Below are positions 31,489-43,822 of a stretch of 64,000 nucleotides of DNA, piece after piece (position 1 is the stretch's first letter; each line of letters begins with the position of its first letter). This DNA comes from Cordilura impudica (lineage: Eukaryota > Arthropoda > Insecta > Diptera > Scathophagidae): contig OY821520.1 of NCBI GenBank assembly GCA_963682025.1, positions 91,298,992 to 91,362,991 on the forward strand, read 5' to 3'. A model generated the notes under the pieces. The model was given only the letters and a program-made list of their open reading frames with translations. It had not been told where the DNA came from and ran no database searches. Both the position numbers and the translations under genes were made by a program.

Positions 31489-32306
31489 GGCGCTGCGGGC
31501 TTAGTCCCCAATGAACAAATTCCCAAAAAACAAGCTCCCCAAATTCTAAACAAGGTCCCGAAAGAAATGAACAAATTCCCCATACTGCTCTCCATATCTC
31601 ACCTGTAGTAAACGTATTTAAAATCTGTATTCTTTTCAATAGCATCATTTCGGTGCGCGGACGCGGACGCGACGCACTCGCGGAACGCAGCTTAGCCAAA
31701 ATATCGCAATGATCTGAAAAATATATTTTGGCGATTAAAATAAGTTGAAGAAAACTGCGCCGTAGCACGAGTGTAGCTGCCAAACGCGCTGACGCGACTC
31801 TCTCGCGGAATACAGCTCAGTGAAAAATCATGATTACTTTTACCCACGTATGTGCAATAATTGTTATACATATACTTTTAGCAGTTGCTTAAAGCACTCA
31901 TTTTCATTTTTGAAACTTCTATAAATTTGACGTTTCTGCTCAATGATAATCACTTATTGAATTAAGTAATTCAATTTTTAAAAGCTCTGCATCCTTTAAT
32001 TTGGAAACTATTCCGTTATGTTTGATATTTGCAAAGTAAATAAATTTAAAAAAAAAAAACTTAAAGCGGTTTCGCAGCTTATTTCTGTTGCATTTTTGGT
32101 GTAGCGTCTTATAAAAAAACTTCTAATTTAAAAGATCAATAAATTTTAAATTGAAATTAAAAATTAATTTACCTATATTTCCCAAAAAACGTAATCATTG
32201 GAGAATTTTTTCATCATGCACAAATTACCCAATCCCATACAAATTTTTGGGGAGAGTGTTCATATTTTAGGAGAGTTTGTTCATTGGGGACTAAGTACTC
32301 AGCGCC
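31489..32306. mobile_element. ~820-bp MITE-like element with inverted ends
   Basis: Left end GGCGCTGCGGGCTTAGTCCC followed by CAATGAACAAA is mirrored at the right by TTTGTTCATTGGGGACTAAG and a terminal CAGCGCC. The inverted ends are about 60 bp and imperfect. The interior has a GC-richer direct repeat (ACGCGAC...CTCGCGGAA) near 31665 and 31782. No coding sequence; the 115-codon minus-strand ORF is unsupported. No target duplication seen. Confidence 0.6.
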
Positions 32307-32441
32307 TAATAAACATAGGGGACCATTTTTCCAGTCAAAGTCCTTTGGATCCCAGCCAAGAAGGGGTAAAAGTAGCTAGTTAATTGATAAACAATAATCA
32401 TGCATCCTGAATGTGCAGTTATAAAAAAAAATTACATAAAA

Positions 32442-33491
32442 CACAACCCGACAATGATTTTGCTGCAGAATTCTGAGTATTGTTTCTAGGGTAATTTGGA
32501 GTCGCTGAATCCGAATCTGGGGTCAGATTTGCCGAATCTGGGGTCTTGTTTTTGAGTTATTTCCATTCAAAACACCAATTTTGTGCCTTTTTTGGTGTTT
32601 GTGACGGCTCTTTCCAAGGAAACTAGACCTTCTAGCCCATCTCTGAACCCGGATTCTAATTTAGCGGGCTAGACGCCATGAAAGATCATTGCTTGGTCTT
32701 TGGGAGGAGCCAACTTTTTGTTTAAGGGACGTACGAAAGTGTGACTATTCATGATATTTATTTAAGTTGCTTAAAGTTAAAAATTGATTTAAATAAAAAT
32801 TCAACTAAAAACAGCTTAAATTACATGCGAATTCCTCGCAAAGTTTTATTTAGAACAAATCTGAAAAATTAAATCGAATGTAAAATATTTTTTTTTAACA
32901 TGATGTCGTAAAGATAAGTATAAGGTATGTGCTATGAAAATAAAGGGAATTCAAAACAGATTTAGAAAAAAGTTATAAAAAAATTTTTATTGGGCGATAA
33001 CAACGACCAAGAGATGTAGTGATGAAAACTTTCGGAATGATAGGAACGAAATGACGATTGTGAAGTTGTAATGATAAAATTAAATTTATGATGAAATGGT
33101 GTACAACATTACGAAATGAAATGAAACGAAACGTGCAAACATAGTCGTCCCAGCGTGGCAAATGAATGACAATAAAAATCATGAAAAGTCACACTTTCGA
33201 ACCTCCATAAAAGAAAAAGTTAGCTCCTCCCAAAGACCAAGCAATGTGTTTTCATGGTTTCTAGGCCGCTGAATCCGAATCCGGACTCAGAAACGTGCCA
33301 GTTTCCTTGGAAAGTGCCGTCAAAAACACCAAAAAAAAGGCCCACAATTGGTGTTTTGATGGGAATAACTCAAAAACAGGAGCAACTTTGGCAAATCTGA
33401 CCCCAGATTCGGATTCAGCGACGCCATGTTACCCAAGAAACAATACTCAGAATCCTGCAGCAAACGATGACCTTCATTTTGTCGGGTTGTG
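32442..33491. mobile_element. ~1.05-kb MITE-like element with ~330-bp inverted repeats
   Basis: Ends CACAACCCGACA (32442) and TGTCGGGTTGTG (to 33491) are inverted; inside, GCTGAATCCGAATCTGGGGT and AAGGAAACT...GCTTGGTCTTTGGGAG recur inverted on the right. The spacer is about 32780-33150. No gene. The CACAA ends and the GTCGCTGAATCCGAATCTG motif resemble those of the transposon at 25568-28859, suggesting a non-autonomous relative. Flanking triplets are AAA and TAA, so the target duplication is not perfect. Confidence 0.72.
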
Positions 33492-33648
33492 TAATAATCT
33501 AACCCATAAAAACAAAGTTTTTATTAAAACTCTTTCTTTCCTTTTGCATATGAGTTTTGAATCTCTCCGGCGACAATGTTTCAGATCGTTGAGAGGAGGG
33601 GAAGTGAGGTTGACTATACGTGACTGTGTGTGACTATGTCAAAGTTAA

Positions 33649-34440
33649 TCTTTTTATACCCTCCACTCCAGTGTGCAGAGGGTATATATAAGTTTGTCAT
33701 TCCGTTTGTAATAATTAGAAAAAAAATTTTTGACCCCATAAAATTTATATATTTGTGATCCTTATAATAACCGGAGTTGATATAGCGATGTCCGTCTGTC
33801 CGTCTGTCCGTCTGTCCGTCTGTGGAAATCACGATGACGGCATCAATCGGGCAGCTAGGGTACTAGTTGGCATAAAAAATGATTCATTAACATCCTGAAA
33901 AGTTTGCTATTTAAAATCGTCGAAATCGGTAGATTAGGGCCCGAGATTTGAATGAAGAACTAAAAAAAGTCTTGAAAAAAAATAATTTTCTATGTTGTTC
34001 TTGTCACGATCACGCCCTCAATAGTGCAGCTACAGTGATCATTTTTAGTGAGAATGATTCACCAAATTCATGGGAAGATTTCTATATCAAAAATCATTAA
34101 AATCGGTGGAACAGGTCCAGGAAAATCTCTGAAAAAGTAAAAAAAAAAATGAAAAACATGATATTTCTATATTGTTCTTGTTGTTATTCTAAATGTTGCG
34201 TTGTTTTCATAGCTGGACTTGTTGTTTTTGTGGTCGTTGTGGTAATAATATAACAAAAACAAACCCTTTGTACATTTTTTTATCAACTCTGGTAGAAAAA
34301 TTTAAAAGTTTCCATTGTTTTGGCATCACTAAAAAATATGTTAGATCATTTCTGTCATTGCCACGAGCCTGCCTGCAAAATTTCAGATCGATTGGGTCAC
34401 GGGAAAGTGGTTAAAATCTATCCAAAATCTTTTCGACAAG
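33649..34440 (+). mobile_element. Second DINE/HINE-like family, 5' part
   Basis: Starts TTTTTATACCCTCCACTCCA, then TTTGTCATTCCGTTTGTAAT, a (GTCTGTCC)n tract at 33791-33822 and GGAAATCACGATGACGG. This is a second muscoid-type family with the same architecture as the one at 16558. The matching 3' end is not adjacent; one lies at 37255-37310. The 72-codon ORF across the microsatellite is spurious. Confidence 0.7.
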
Positions 34441-34532
34441 CAGACACTACGAGTTAATATAAAGGGAATAAAAATTCACCAACATCTAAAGCAAATAATG
34501 CTAAAATACCTAGTTGTTAATAAAAAAAAACA

Positions 34533-35159
34533 ATTGGGCAATTCACAATGGGTAATGTATCGTTGTATCTGTTGTATCGTGTATCACTTTACAATAGTGT
34601 AAAATTGTTGTTGGTAATTTTCACTGAAAAATCTGATACACGATCCAACTTCATTTGCTATGTTTAGTAAATGTTGTATATTGTATCATAACATATCAGT
34701 TCCAAGTGAATGCCAGTTTTTATGAAAAAGAAAAAAAAATACATAGAATTTTAACAGCATAAATAATTATAAAATAAAATATGGCAAATAATGCAAATAA
34801 CGCAAATGCATCGATAAGTTTATTTATATAAAAATTAATGTTTATAGTTTTAGTATGTATTTTCTCTTTCAGTACCAACCTAAACATTTAACATTTTTTT
34901 TTTCATTATAAATTAAAATGCAAGAGGTACGTAACTAAAACTCCAGGGTATATCTCACGACCAAAAAGCAAACACTGACAAGTGTTTTCTCTTATACAAA
35001 ATAGCAGAAGCGACGAAGCGATCTTTCCTCGTTGGATCGAAAATTACTAAAGAAAGCGTTTTACAATATGAAAATACAACTGAGTGTTCACAACAAATGA
35101 TTGTATTGTATATTTCAATACAACATACAATATACAACACCTGTTGTGAATTGCCCAAA
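34533..35159. mobile_element. ~625-bp MITE with TTGGGCAATTCACAA ends
   Basis: TTGGGCAATTCACAA at 34534-34548 is matched by TTGTGAATTGCCCAA at 35144-35158, a 15-bp perfect inverted repeat. GTTGTAT/ATACAAC motifs recur just inside both ends. No coding capacity; the 72-codon minus ORF is not supported. No clear target duplication. Confidence 0.72.
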
Positions 35160-37250
35160 TGTAAATTTAGCAAAAAAATTTATGTATTAATTTATTTAAA
35201 GAGAAAAACACAAAAATAATGTTTGATGTTGTATTTTTTGTGTGTAATATTTAATTATACACACATACACATATTAAATAATACAAATAATATACATATA
35301 TTATATATATGTATGTATGTATGTATATTCATAGTAACTGCATGTTAGAAACAAATCGGTTATTTTATTTACATAAAATTCTGCAGTATTTTGTTGTGGG
35401 GAAAATACATTTCTTTTGCATTAACAGAGCGTCACTTCATTTTGCTCAGCGTGATGGCGCCATAATTTTTGTTTGTTCTAATTAGCTTTGCAATAGTTAT
35501 TTCTATTTTAACATGAATGTTAATATTTTCAAATAGATATCATACAGAACAATGTTAAGAGTATACACGGGCTGGTCTTTTATTTCATACGTTTTTTCAT
35601 TATTCTTTTACAAATATGAACATAAGTTTGGCATATTACCTTTTTTTGTCTTTACAAAATAGAGTTACCGAGTTCGTCAATGAGTTTTTTGCTTACAAAA
35701 CAGTTCTACATAGTTATATAGAATTATTATTCTGCTTTACCTATAAAATATCTGATTGCGGTTACATCTAATTTTTAAAAATTGTTTATAATTAATAAAG
35801 CATTATTATTCACATAAATACAAAATTTCACTTTTAAAATTTTCCATTCAAATTTAAGAAAATATCAATTATAATAAAAACTGAAAATAAAATTTCCCAT
35901 TATAAATTAGAAAATATTAATTGAATTTCAGAAAATCATATCAAAACGTCGGAAAAAATAATTTTAAATTTAGAAATATGTTTACATTTAAAAATGTTCA
36001 CATTTAAAAAAAATATTGCCATTCAGGAGATATTAATAACTTTTCAGTACCGCGATTCAGTAACTTCTTTTAACGATAGTCGAATCGTAAAAAAAAAAAA
36101 TTGCAAAATTATCAGTACAATTTTGAAACGATATTCGCTATTGTTAAAGTCAGCTGGTTTTGTTATCTAAACGACAACCATTTTTGTGTTGTTTATTCAA
36201 TCGATAAAAACTTAAATTTTTAGGTTGAAATGTCGTCATACATAAATAAAAATCAAGAAATATTGAAAATATTTTGCTTTAATTAAAAAACTTTTTTATA
36301 TAAATAAAAAAATTAAATAGCATATTCAATTCATTATTTCATTTTCAAATAAATAAACAGAAATATTAGTAAAAAAAATAAAGATATTAAACATAAACAT
36401 AAAATCATCCTGTCAAACACGAAGTAATTTGCTTTTTTTTTTCTATTCTTTGTGTTTTTCGCTTATTTTGACAGAGATGCCACTCCTTTACAATTTAAAT
36501 AAATAGAAAAACAGATTTGTCGATATTAATTTAAATTCAATGAATTTAAGAAAGCCTCAAATGATATTTAAGAATTGCTAACATAAAAATTGTTACATAA
36601 GTAAACGTAATTTTATGACAATGTTATTTTTTATATATAAATTTTCACAATTTTTTTTGTTGGATGAAAATTTGAAGTTTTTCAGAAAATAAAGATAACA
36701 TTAAATTATATTATTTAAAATGTTTGGGACTTTTCATTTTTTACGTTTTTCATCCCTAATTTGATTATTTATTATTATAAATTTATTCTCTATGTTTTCA
36801 AAATATGGCAATATTTTAAAAAAAAGTTGAGAGAGCTTTTTTTTGGTTATTATTTTGTTACTCCATCCGACCTATATGGCCACAATGAAGAAATATTTGG
36901 CCAGTTAAAAGAAACTATACAGCCATCTCCAATTAGCACGATTTAATGCATATAGCCACTCTACACAACCATTACCTTTGCAATGGAGGTTAGGGCGAGC
37001 TATTTAATTAGCAAGAACTAAATTAAACGAGAAGTTATGTCATATAACCGGAAACGCATGCATATAGGTATATAACCTTAATGCATGCCGATCAGCAACT
37101 ACGATGACTAAAAAGCAAACACCGAAATAAATCCGAAATAATACAAAAGACGAAAACCAACCCAAAGAATTTTCTGAAATAATTTGGTATTAAGTTTAAC
37201 AAATTGTTTACTTTTTCCAATATTTTGTTTACATTTATTATCAATACTCA
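35160..37250. other. AT-rich sequence without recognisable gene
   Basis: Contains ATGT/GTAT microsatellite near 35300-35330 and scattered poly-A/T. The ORF at 36761-36946 has no support. Nothing else assigned. Confidence 0.4.
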
Positions 37251-37254
37251 AACC

Positions 37255-37312
37255 GAGGTGGAGGGTATCAAAGATTCGGCACAGCCGAATATAACACTCT
37301 TACTTGTTTCAC
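37255..37312 (+). mobile_element. 3' end of second DINE/HINE-like family
   Basis: GATTCGGCACAGCCGAATAT forms a hairpin (TTCGGC/GCCGAA), followed by AACACTCTTACTTGTTTC, the same terminal phrase as the other family. Downstream, 37320-37480 repeats a TTTCAGATCGATCGGATTAG type sequence also seen near 33570. Confidence 0.7.
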
Positions 37313-37479
37313 AGCAAGTCTTTCGACCAAGTTTCAGATCGATCGGATTAGGGGAAATGGGTTTTAAAGCACTCCGTGACTGCGTGTGACTATGCGTGAC
37401 TACTCCAAAATTAATCTATAGTCGCAGCAAGACTATGGGAACAGTTTCAGATCAATTGGATCAGGTGAATGGGGTTGCC

Positions 37480-40400
37480 TCTTGGCAGAGCGACAGACAG
37501 AGAGTATGAGTAAAAAGAAAGAGTTTAAAAGTGGAAAAGACAATTTTTTGAAGATATCACTCGTTAAAATTTGTTCGTCTTTATTTGCTGGAGCTATTTT
37601 CTAAATAACGAAATGATCAAAGGTTCTTGAGTTATAGCTGAAAAACTAAGCAATCAAGCATCAAGATAAGGAAGCGATATAAAATAGCATAAAAAAAGTT
37701 TGGCCGGATAACTGCAAGCCCTTTAGAGGTTTTGCTACACTAGCCTAACACTTTCACCCAGAATTGTAATTGTTGACCCCCCAGAATGGGTGTTGTCCAG
37801 CGTAACCACTGCAATGTTTTGAGCGGCGTCTTGGGTAGATGGTATAAAGGTAGATATTGCAGCAACCAACAAAGACGTACTCATTTCACTTACACAAGTG
37901 TAGGAAGACAATCAGCAACAACAAATATATATTTTTTTTTTAATTTTAAAAATTACACTTCTTAAGATATTACATAAAAAAAAAATTTTTTATCGAGGGA
38001 TAATGACTCTTGGCCTTTCGCAAATAAAACTTAGACACATGTCTTTATAAATCATATCTCAATACCATTTAAATAAAATCAAGTTTAGAGTTATAGGTTC
38101 TCAAGGTGTGGAGATCTTCACAATTGTGCCTAGGCCATTTCATTGAGTGCTTAAAAAATGGTTCTCTTTTCGCGCCACCATACTTCAGGAACTGTGAGAT
38201 CTAGAGGTACTACAATTTTAATGCTTCTTAACTAAGTGATTTATTATGACTAGAGTATCCATAATTTATTTTTTTATATATTGAACATTTCCATTCAAAG
38301 CAAAAATTAAAAATATTGTATATTTAATTCCATAAAAGAGGATGTTCAGATTTCTTTCATTTTCACTAGGTAAAATTATAATTTTAAGTAACAAAACATC
38401 CATCATAATGGCAACAGTGTAATCTACTACTGTATGCTTTGGTTTAAGTGTTGCCGCTTGTTGGCTTTCAATGCAATTATTCTGGTTAAATATCTGTTTT
38501 CCGTTTTAACTGTAATTACAAAAGTTTAATTGAGTTTTCTCTCATCTTTGCTGCTTTTCATTTTTTTACAACTTTCTTTTTCTGTATTCTTTTCAATTTT
38601 TTTTTTTTTTTTTGTTGGCATTTTCTGTTACTCACTTCCTATCTAGAAGCAAGAAAAAGAATTATAAAATCGTTTGGCTTAATGTGGCCAGCCTCAAACC
38701 TTTTCAACCTTGCCGCTCATACACTCGATGATGTTTAATGTTTGTAGATTTTAAATACAGCTTTATATAAAACTGAAATCAAGAGGCTGAAAAACAGTTT
38801 GTGTATGTCACCAATTATTTGCCTTTAGTTACCAACACAATATAAAAACCATTAAATAAAAAAAAAAGTTGCTTGTTTCTTTGTTTCGTTTTTATATTCC
38901 ACGAGCTGATGAATAAGTTGGGAAAAAAACTACGTGTCTGCTTGACACAATCATCGTCACTTGTATAAAGGGAAGACAACCAACTGTTGTGCATGTGGTT
39001 GTAGCCACAATTGTAGTCAGCCATCAGCCAGCCACATTTTTATTAAAAGTGCTGTCGTTTGCTTAAAAGTCCTGTGAAATACTCCTGGGGCTAGATTTCT
39101 TTACAGTTTTCCTTGCGGCGCCCTTTCTATACATTTTTTTTTCTTCTTTATAATTTTGTTCCTTAATTCATTTTTGGAAAAATCCAACACCACATCAACT
39201 TTTTCAATGTTGCTGTTACACGACTACCGGGATTGGATGAGTGTTGTGTTGTGGAAAAGATTGTTTTGAAAATATCGTGTTCTTCTATCTTCTTCTTCTT
39301 CTTTATTCTGCTGAATTTATATGTTGTTGCTAGTGTTGTTGTATTGCTTACAGATCAGCCGTAGCTGCAGCAGTAACCAACCACTGATGGTATTGACAGT
39401 AAATAAGATTTGTTAGCGCGGTTTATGTTAATTACTGTCAGAAGCTGGAATATTTTTTTAATTTACAACTTTTTTTCACGATTTTTTTACTCATCGTATT
39501 TTGTATTGTATTTTACCGTTTGGTGTCATCTTTTGCTGTTTTTCTTGTTTTTTTAATTCAATTCTTCCCTCTAGTTGACAAACAAGAAATTGCGCTTGAT
39601 TGAATTTCAATTAAAATGCAAATGATTTGCTTAATTGCTTTATAACCACTTTTATTTTTGGTTTCATAATATGCCAATAGGAAATATGTGTGGTAAGAGA
39701 AAAAGTATAAAGATAATCCATAAAAATTTGAACAACACATAGGAACTTTAAGCATTATAAAGTTTTAATATGAATCAGATTATGATGATATTTTGAAATA
39801 TTCCTCAATCAATCACCTCTCCACACTGAATTCGGAATAGATTTATGACCATGTTTTCATAGATGGCGCTTTGAAAATTTTTATAAAAAACATCAGCTTG
39901 AACTAAAATTCTTTAAAGTTGTAGAAATTTTAATAAAACTCCACAATTTTATTCACAAATTTTCCCTTAACTCTGTTTTCGTTTCTGTATTTCCAACTGG
40001 GGTTCTTATTTTCTTAATTCTGGTTTCAACCTGACCTTTAGAGCAGATGTTATGGATTGAATTTTAAGGTAAATACAATTAATTGTTTGCGAGTCTTCTT
40101 GTCCCAAAGATTTAATTGCATTTCTTAGAATTTTTAGTTGTCTGTCGACTACAAAAAAAAAATCAATTATTTTAAAGAGTTCAAAGTGTTTATTTCAGAC
40201 AAAAGAAGTCTTGTGGAAAAAAAATTCAAATTAATATGCCAAAATATTTGAGAACGAAAGCCCATTTTATACAAAAACTTATAAAGAAATTTAAGTGAAT
40301 TTTTAGTAACTACAAATGTTTAGTGTATGAAATTTTAAATTTCTTGCTATTCTAAACTAGTTAAGGTGCCCGCTGAAGAATGATAAAAAAGAACTTTTTA

Positions 40401-40920
40401 AGAAAATGCTCTATGCTCTACGACGCACAGTTTTGAAGATTTAAACAATTTAATATTTTGAGGCAAAATTGTACGTATTTTGATGTGGCAACTCAAAAAA
40501 TAGTTACCACCCCCATCATGTGACTCTTTGTTTTTGAGAAGCAAGCTCCAAAACTATAAGCTATATGTCTGGAAACCCCAAAAACCCTATTTGGTTCACA
40601 ACTTATATGGGACATTCCAAAAACGGGGGCACATTTTAAACCAGTTTTTCTACGATGCTTAATATTCGGTAATACTAAAATGGCAAAATTAATACGTACA
40701 CCAATAACTCATAACTAATCCTGCCTACACCGAAAAAAATGCAATGATCGTTGTGTTTTATCTATAAATTTAACAGAAGATGTTCTATCCATTGTTAAAG
40801 CGGTATTTCAATCACGAACTATAGCTGCTCAGCAAAGTTAAACAAAACGTTATAAAAATTAATTTGAATGTGTTTTTTTACAGTAGGCACTTCATAGTTG
40901 GACATGAGCTTAAAGGTTTG
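37480..40920. other. Unassigned region, possibly non-repetitive host DNA
   Basis: No TE family, RNA gene or long ORF recognised over about 3.4 kb. It has pyrimidine-rich tracts (38598-38614 poly-T, CTTCTTCTTCTT near 39290) and TGTTGTTG runs as often seen in fly introns or UTRs. A TATAAA with an A-rich downstream leader near 37845 could be a promoter, but no coding exon follows. Confidence 0.35.
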
Positions 40921-40934
40921 TTTTGGCTTACTAT

Positions 40935-41116
40935 TTACAATTTAAACTAACAATTCGCCAGATGTTTTCCATGTTTTCCATGGGATTCTGGTCCGGAGAA
41001 TAAGCGAACCATTTCAGTTGAGGTATATTATGTAACTATAACCACATGCGAGTCTGGTAACTGGTGTGAACAGCCGCACTATCTTGCTGGAAAATCATAA
41101 TTGTACACGATTTTGT
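40935..41116 (-). pseudogene. Tc1-like transposase, C-terminal part (second D and E)
   Basis: Minus strand reads IFQQDSAAVHTSYQTRMWL then, after one stop, LKWFAYSPDQNPMENMENIW. These are the second Asp (QQD) and Glu (NPMEN) of a Tc1/mariner DDE transposase; 34 positions separate them, so DD34E, typical of Tc1-like elements. It is the continuation of 45089-45520, interrupted by the piggyBac element at the TTAA 41117-41120. Confidence 0.82.
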
Positions 41117-41120
41117 TTAA
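41117..41120 (+). repeat. TTAA target duplication, left
   Basis: TTAA directly before CCTTCATCTCACCC. Paired with TTAA at 45085-45088. Confidence 0.8.
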
Positions 41121-41289
41121 CCTTCATCTCACCCTAAAATAAACTTATGTTGTTAATCCTCGTGTATTGTTTTCCACACATACGGGATACCTACGTATTT
41201 TGCACCAGCAACATATTTTTTTTTTTGTAGTCAAAATATAAACATTGTTTTTAGTTTCATGAAACATTGAAGATGTAGACTGGACTAAT

Positions 41290-42245
41290 GAGCAACTGGG
41301 CGCCGTCACTTATTCATTTCGTAGATTGTTGCTAATGGCAGAGAGCAGGCACCGCTGATTCGGTTCGGGGCACACCTTTTCCCATTGTCATATATGGTTT
41401 TGCAAGAGATATTCCAAGCTCACGCAAGAAAACTCTTCACATTGTTTTTTGTTTTCCCATTTGGGACCTCATCTTTGAATATAATCAACGAGTTTTCAAC
41501 TGAGATATCGATCATAGTTGTGAAAACTGTCAACGGCCATTGCTACGTATCTCCTTTAGAAATGTAACAAGACAACATTTTGTCAACAATGGAAATTATT
41601 TGCATTCTAAAAGTTTTGGTGGCATGCCTCTTTTGTTTTCGCGCATTGTACCGACCACTGTTTAGCCCTTAGGATAACAACTTTCGACCAAGTTCGTAAG
41701 ATGAGAAAAAGTTGTCCATTGTTATGTTATGATCTTTCAGTCCTCGAACCGAATCCAAACTACACGTTCACCTTGATTTTTCAGTTTAACCAACAACTGG
41801 TTTACCAAATACGTTTGGATTTTCCAAACGTAATAAGCTTCAGATCAAACTAATATCCAAAATTTAATTTCATACCATACAGGCTTAGATGGTATTTATT
41901 GCCGAAACTTGCATCTTCCACGAAAACCACGCAATTTCTCGTCAATATTAACACAACAAGAAGAATTGAAATAATCGGATTGAAATAATTGACCATTTGT
42001 CGAATATTTCACGAATTGTAGCAAAAATGTCCTTAAAATTTCTTTGACGTCTACTCATAAAACCCAATAAACTATTCCGGTATATTGTATTCAAATATAT
42101 ACAATATTGTTCAATTCTTTGATCTAAATTATTACAATTATGTCTAAAACATTAGATTAGTTGAAAACATAGACATATATAGCTGTAAAATCCAGCCAAA
42201 ATGAGAACACCGAAATGCATTTGATCACTTTAGAACAGCGCTGTG
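41290..42245 (-). pseudogene. piggyBac transposase, catalytic and C-terminal part
   Basis: Reading right to left: FGVLILAGFYS (about 42200-42235), KDIFATIREIFDKW (about 42010-42055), NIDEKLRGFRGRCKFRQ then IPSKP (about 41900-41965; the Asp in IDEK matches a catalytic Asp region), a degenerate TYLVNQL and NQGERVVWI stretch, QWTTFSHLTNLVESCY, VGTMRENKRGMPPKL (about 41610-41655), VDKMLSCY followed by QWPLTVFTTMIDISVENSLI (about 41480-41570) and a Cys-containing tail. This is the order of DDE_Tnp_1_7 piggyBac transposases. Numerous stops and frame changes make it inactive. The plus-strand ORF 41385-41567 is antisense noise. Confidence 0.8.
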
Positions 42246-42416
42246 CACATTTTCAATTCTCCACCACGCGTGGTGCACATCATAATGCTGCTTGCTCGAC
42301 GTCGACACATGTATACTATAAACTTCTTCGTGTGGCTTTCGATCGTCAACTTTCGGCTGTGCATTAAGGAGTACAGAGGAGAAATCAATTTGGATGAGTT
42401 AGCTGAATGTTAACTT

Positions 42417-43150
42417 TTTATACCCTATACCACTATGTGGTTTGGGTATAATGACTTTGTGCTGCTGTTTGTAACTACCAAAAATATTTGACCTAGACCC
42501 ATCTTTTATTACACCGAACGACTCAGAATCACTTTTTGAGTCGATTTAGCAATGTTCGCCCGTCCTTCCGTCCGTCTGTGTGTCCATGTAAACTTTGTAA
42601 TCAAACTACAGGTCGCAAATATGAATTTATTTTGATGAACTTTGGTATATAAGCCTCTATCAGTCATAGGATGAACGCTTGAAATTGGTGAGAATCGTTC
42701 CATGTTCAGACCTAGCCCCCATACAATTGACCCCTATGAAATCGACATAAATTGCCATAAGATTCAAATTATCATATAGATCTCAGTCAAATTGGGTTTG
42801 TATGTGTTTATTATATCCACTAATCAGTAATTCAAAAATAATCCCTATAGAGCTGCTTCCCAATCGTCACTTAAATCTATCAAAAAACAAAAATATTGCA
42901 CAGATTTTTCTCAAATGTGACTTTACCAAATATGGTGACGATCGGTCCATTTTTCAACCCTGTCTCCATATAAATATAGCATCCGATATGAACTTTTTCA
43001 TATCTGCAGCTAAAAAAAATGCCACCCAAATTTGGTTTATGCTTATTTTCTATATCTAGTTAGACCGAAGAGATAGGGTCTCTAAACTATGGTATAGGGT
43101 ATCGTATAGTCGGGGTAGACCGACTATAATTTTTTTTTCTTACTTGTTTT
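42417..43150 (+). mobile_element. DINE/HINE-like repeat, inside piggyBac
   Basis: Starts TTATACCCTATACCACTATG and ends CGACTATAATTTTTTTTTCT followed by TACTTG, with a small internal deletion in the second half. The 3' palindrome is partly mutated (GTCGGGGTAGACCGAC). It separates the N- and C-terminal halves of the piggyBac transposase. Confidence 0.88.
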
Positions 43151-43290
43151 TTATTATTATTATTTTTAATTTTTATTATTTTTTTTTTTTGTTATTTTTT
43201 TAATATATTTTTTAAAAGTTTTTTTATTTATTTTTTTTTTTTTATTTATTATTATTATTACAACAATTGAAATTAAGATATAATACTAAA
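43151..43290. repeat. T-rich / ATT low-complexity tract
   Basis: Poly-T, TTTTTAT and (ATT)n runs right after the DINE/HINE insertion. No coding content. Confidence 0.8.
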
Positions 43291-43309
43291 AAAACTTATT
43301 TTATTTTCG

Positions 43310-43822
43310 TTAATCGAACAATTTTTGCATTGTACAACAGGAGAGTGTCAAGTTGAACTTCGCTCTTTTCTGCTTCGCACACAAGCGCAATATGTGATAA
43401 TATGTGTGTGCCCAGCACTGCTTTAGAATAACATTATCAATTGACGGTGGGAAAAACAACATAAAAGCATCTTTGATATCATCAATACGAGCACTTGCAT
43501 ATCTTATTGTGCCTGGACGAAAATATATGACATTTTCGTTCCGTAATCTTCCTGTTCGATCGTGAACTGGTTGGGGATTCCAAACGATGCCGTATTTTGA
43601 GACAAACAATTGATCCACTGTTCTATCTACGGACGAGACTCCTATTGCATCGATATTTGCATTTTGTTCCATTGTATTCATTTTAGAATCAGCTTCAGTT
43701 TCTTTCGATTTATCATTTTCTTCCGGCGAGTAATTTTCATTACTAGCAGAAAAATCATCAACATTAGAAACATTTAAAATGACTTCAAGCTCTTCGTTTG
43801 TAAGATATTTTGGTCTAGCCAC
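43310..43822 (-). pseudogene. piggyBac transposase, N-terminal part (170-aa open frame)
   Basis: The open frame starts MARPKYLTNEELEVIL, a typical piggyBac-family opening, followed by an acidic Ser-rich region (residues 20-60), then VWNPQPVHDRTGRLRNENVI and RPGTIRYASARIDDIKDAF, matching the segment before the catalytic core, and FFPPSIDNVI. The frame stays open but stops after 170 residues, whereas family members have about 500-600. The remainder lies beyond the nested DINE/HINE copy at 41290-42245. Acidic N-terminal regions of this family take part in target or end recognition. No promoter is visible. Confidence 0.78.

Noticed and set aside
31436..31783. 115-codon minus-strand ORF
   Set aside because: Crosses a MITE end and has no recognisable domain.
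33295..33633. 112-codon plus-strand ORF
   Set aside because: Lies mostly in the terminal repeat of the MITE at 32442-33491 and is not open in the other arm.
37839..37930. TATA-box promoter
   Set aside because: TATAAA is common in AT-rich DNA; there is no coding exon or initiator support downstream.
41385..41567. 60-codon plus-strand ORF
   Set aside because: Antisense to the decayed piggyBac transposase.
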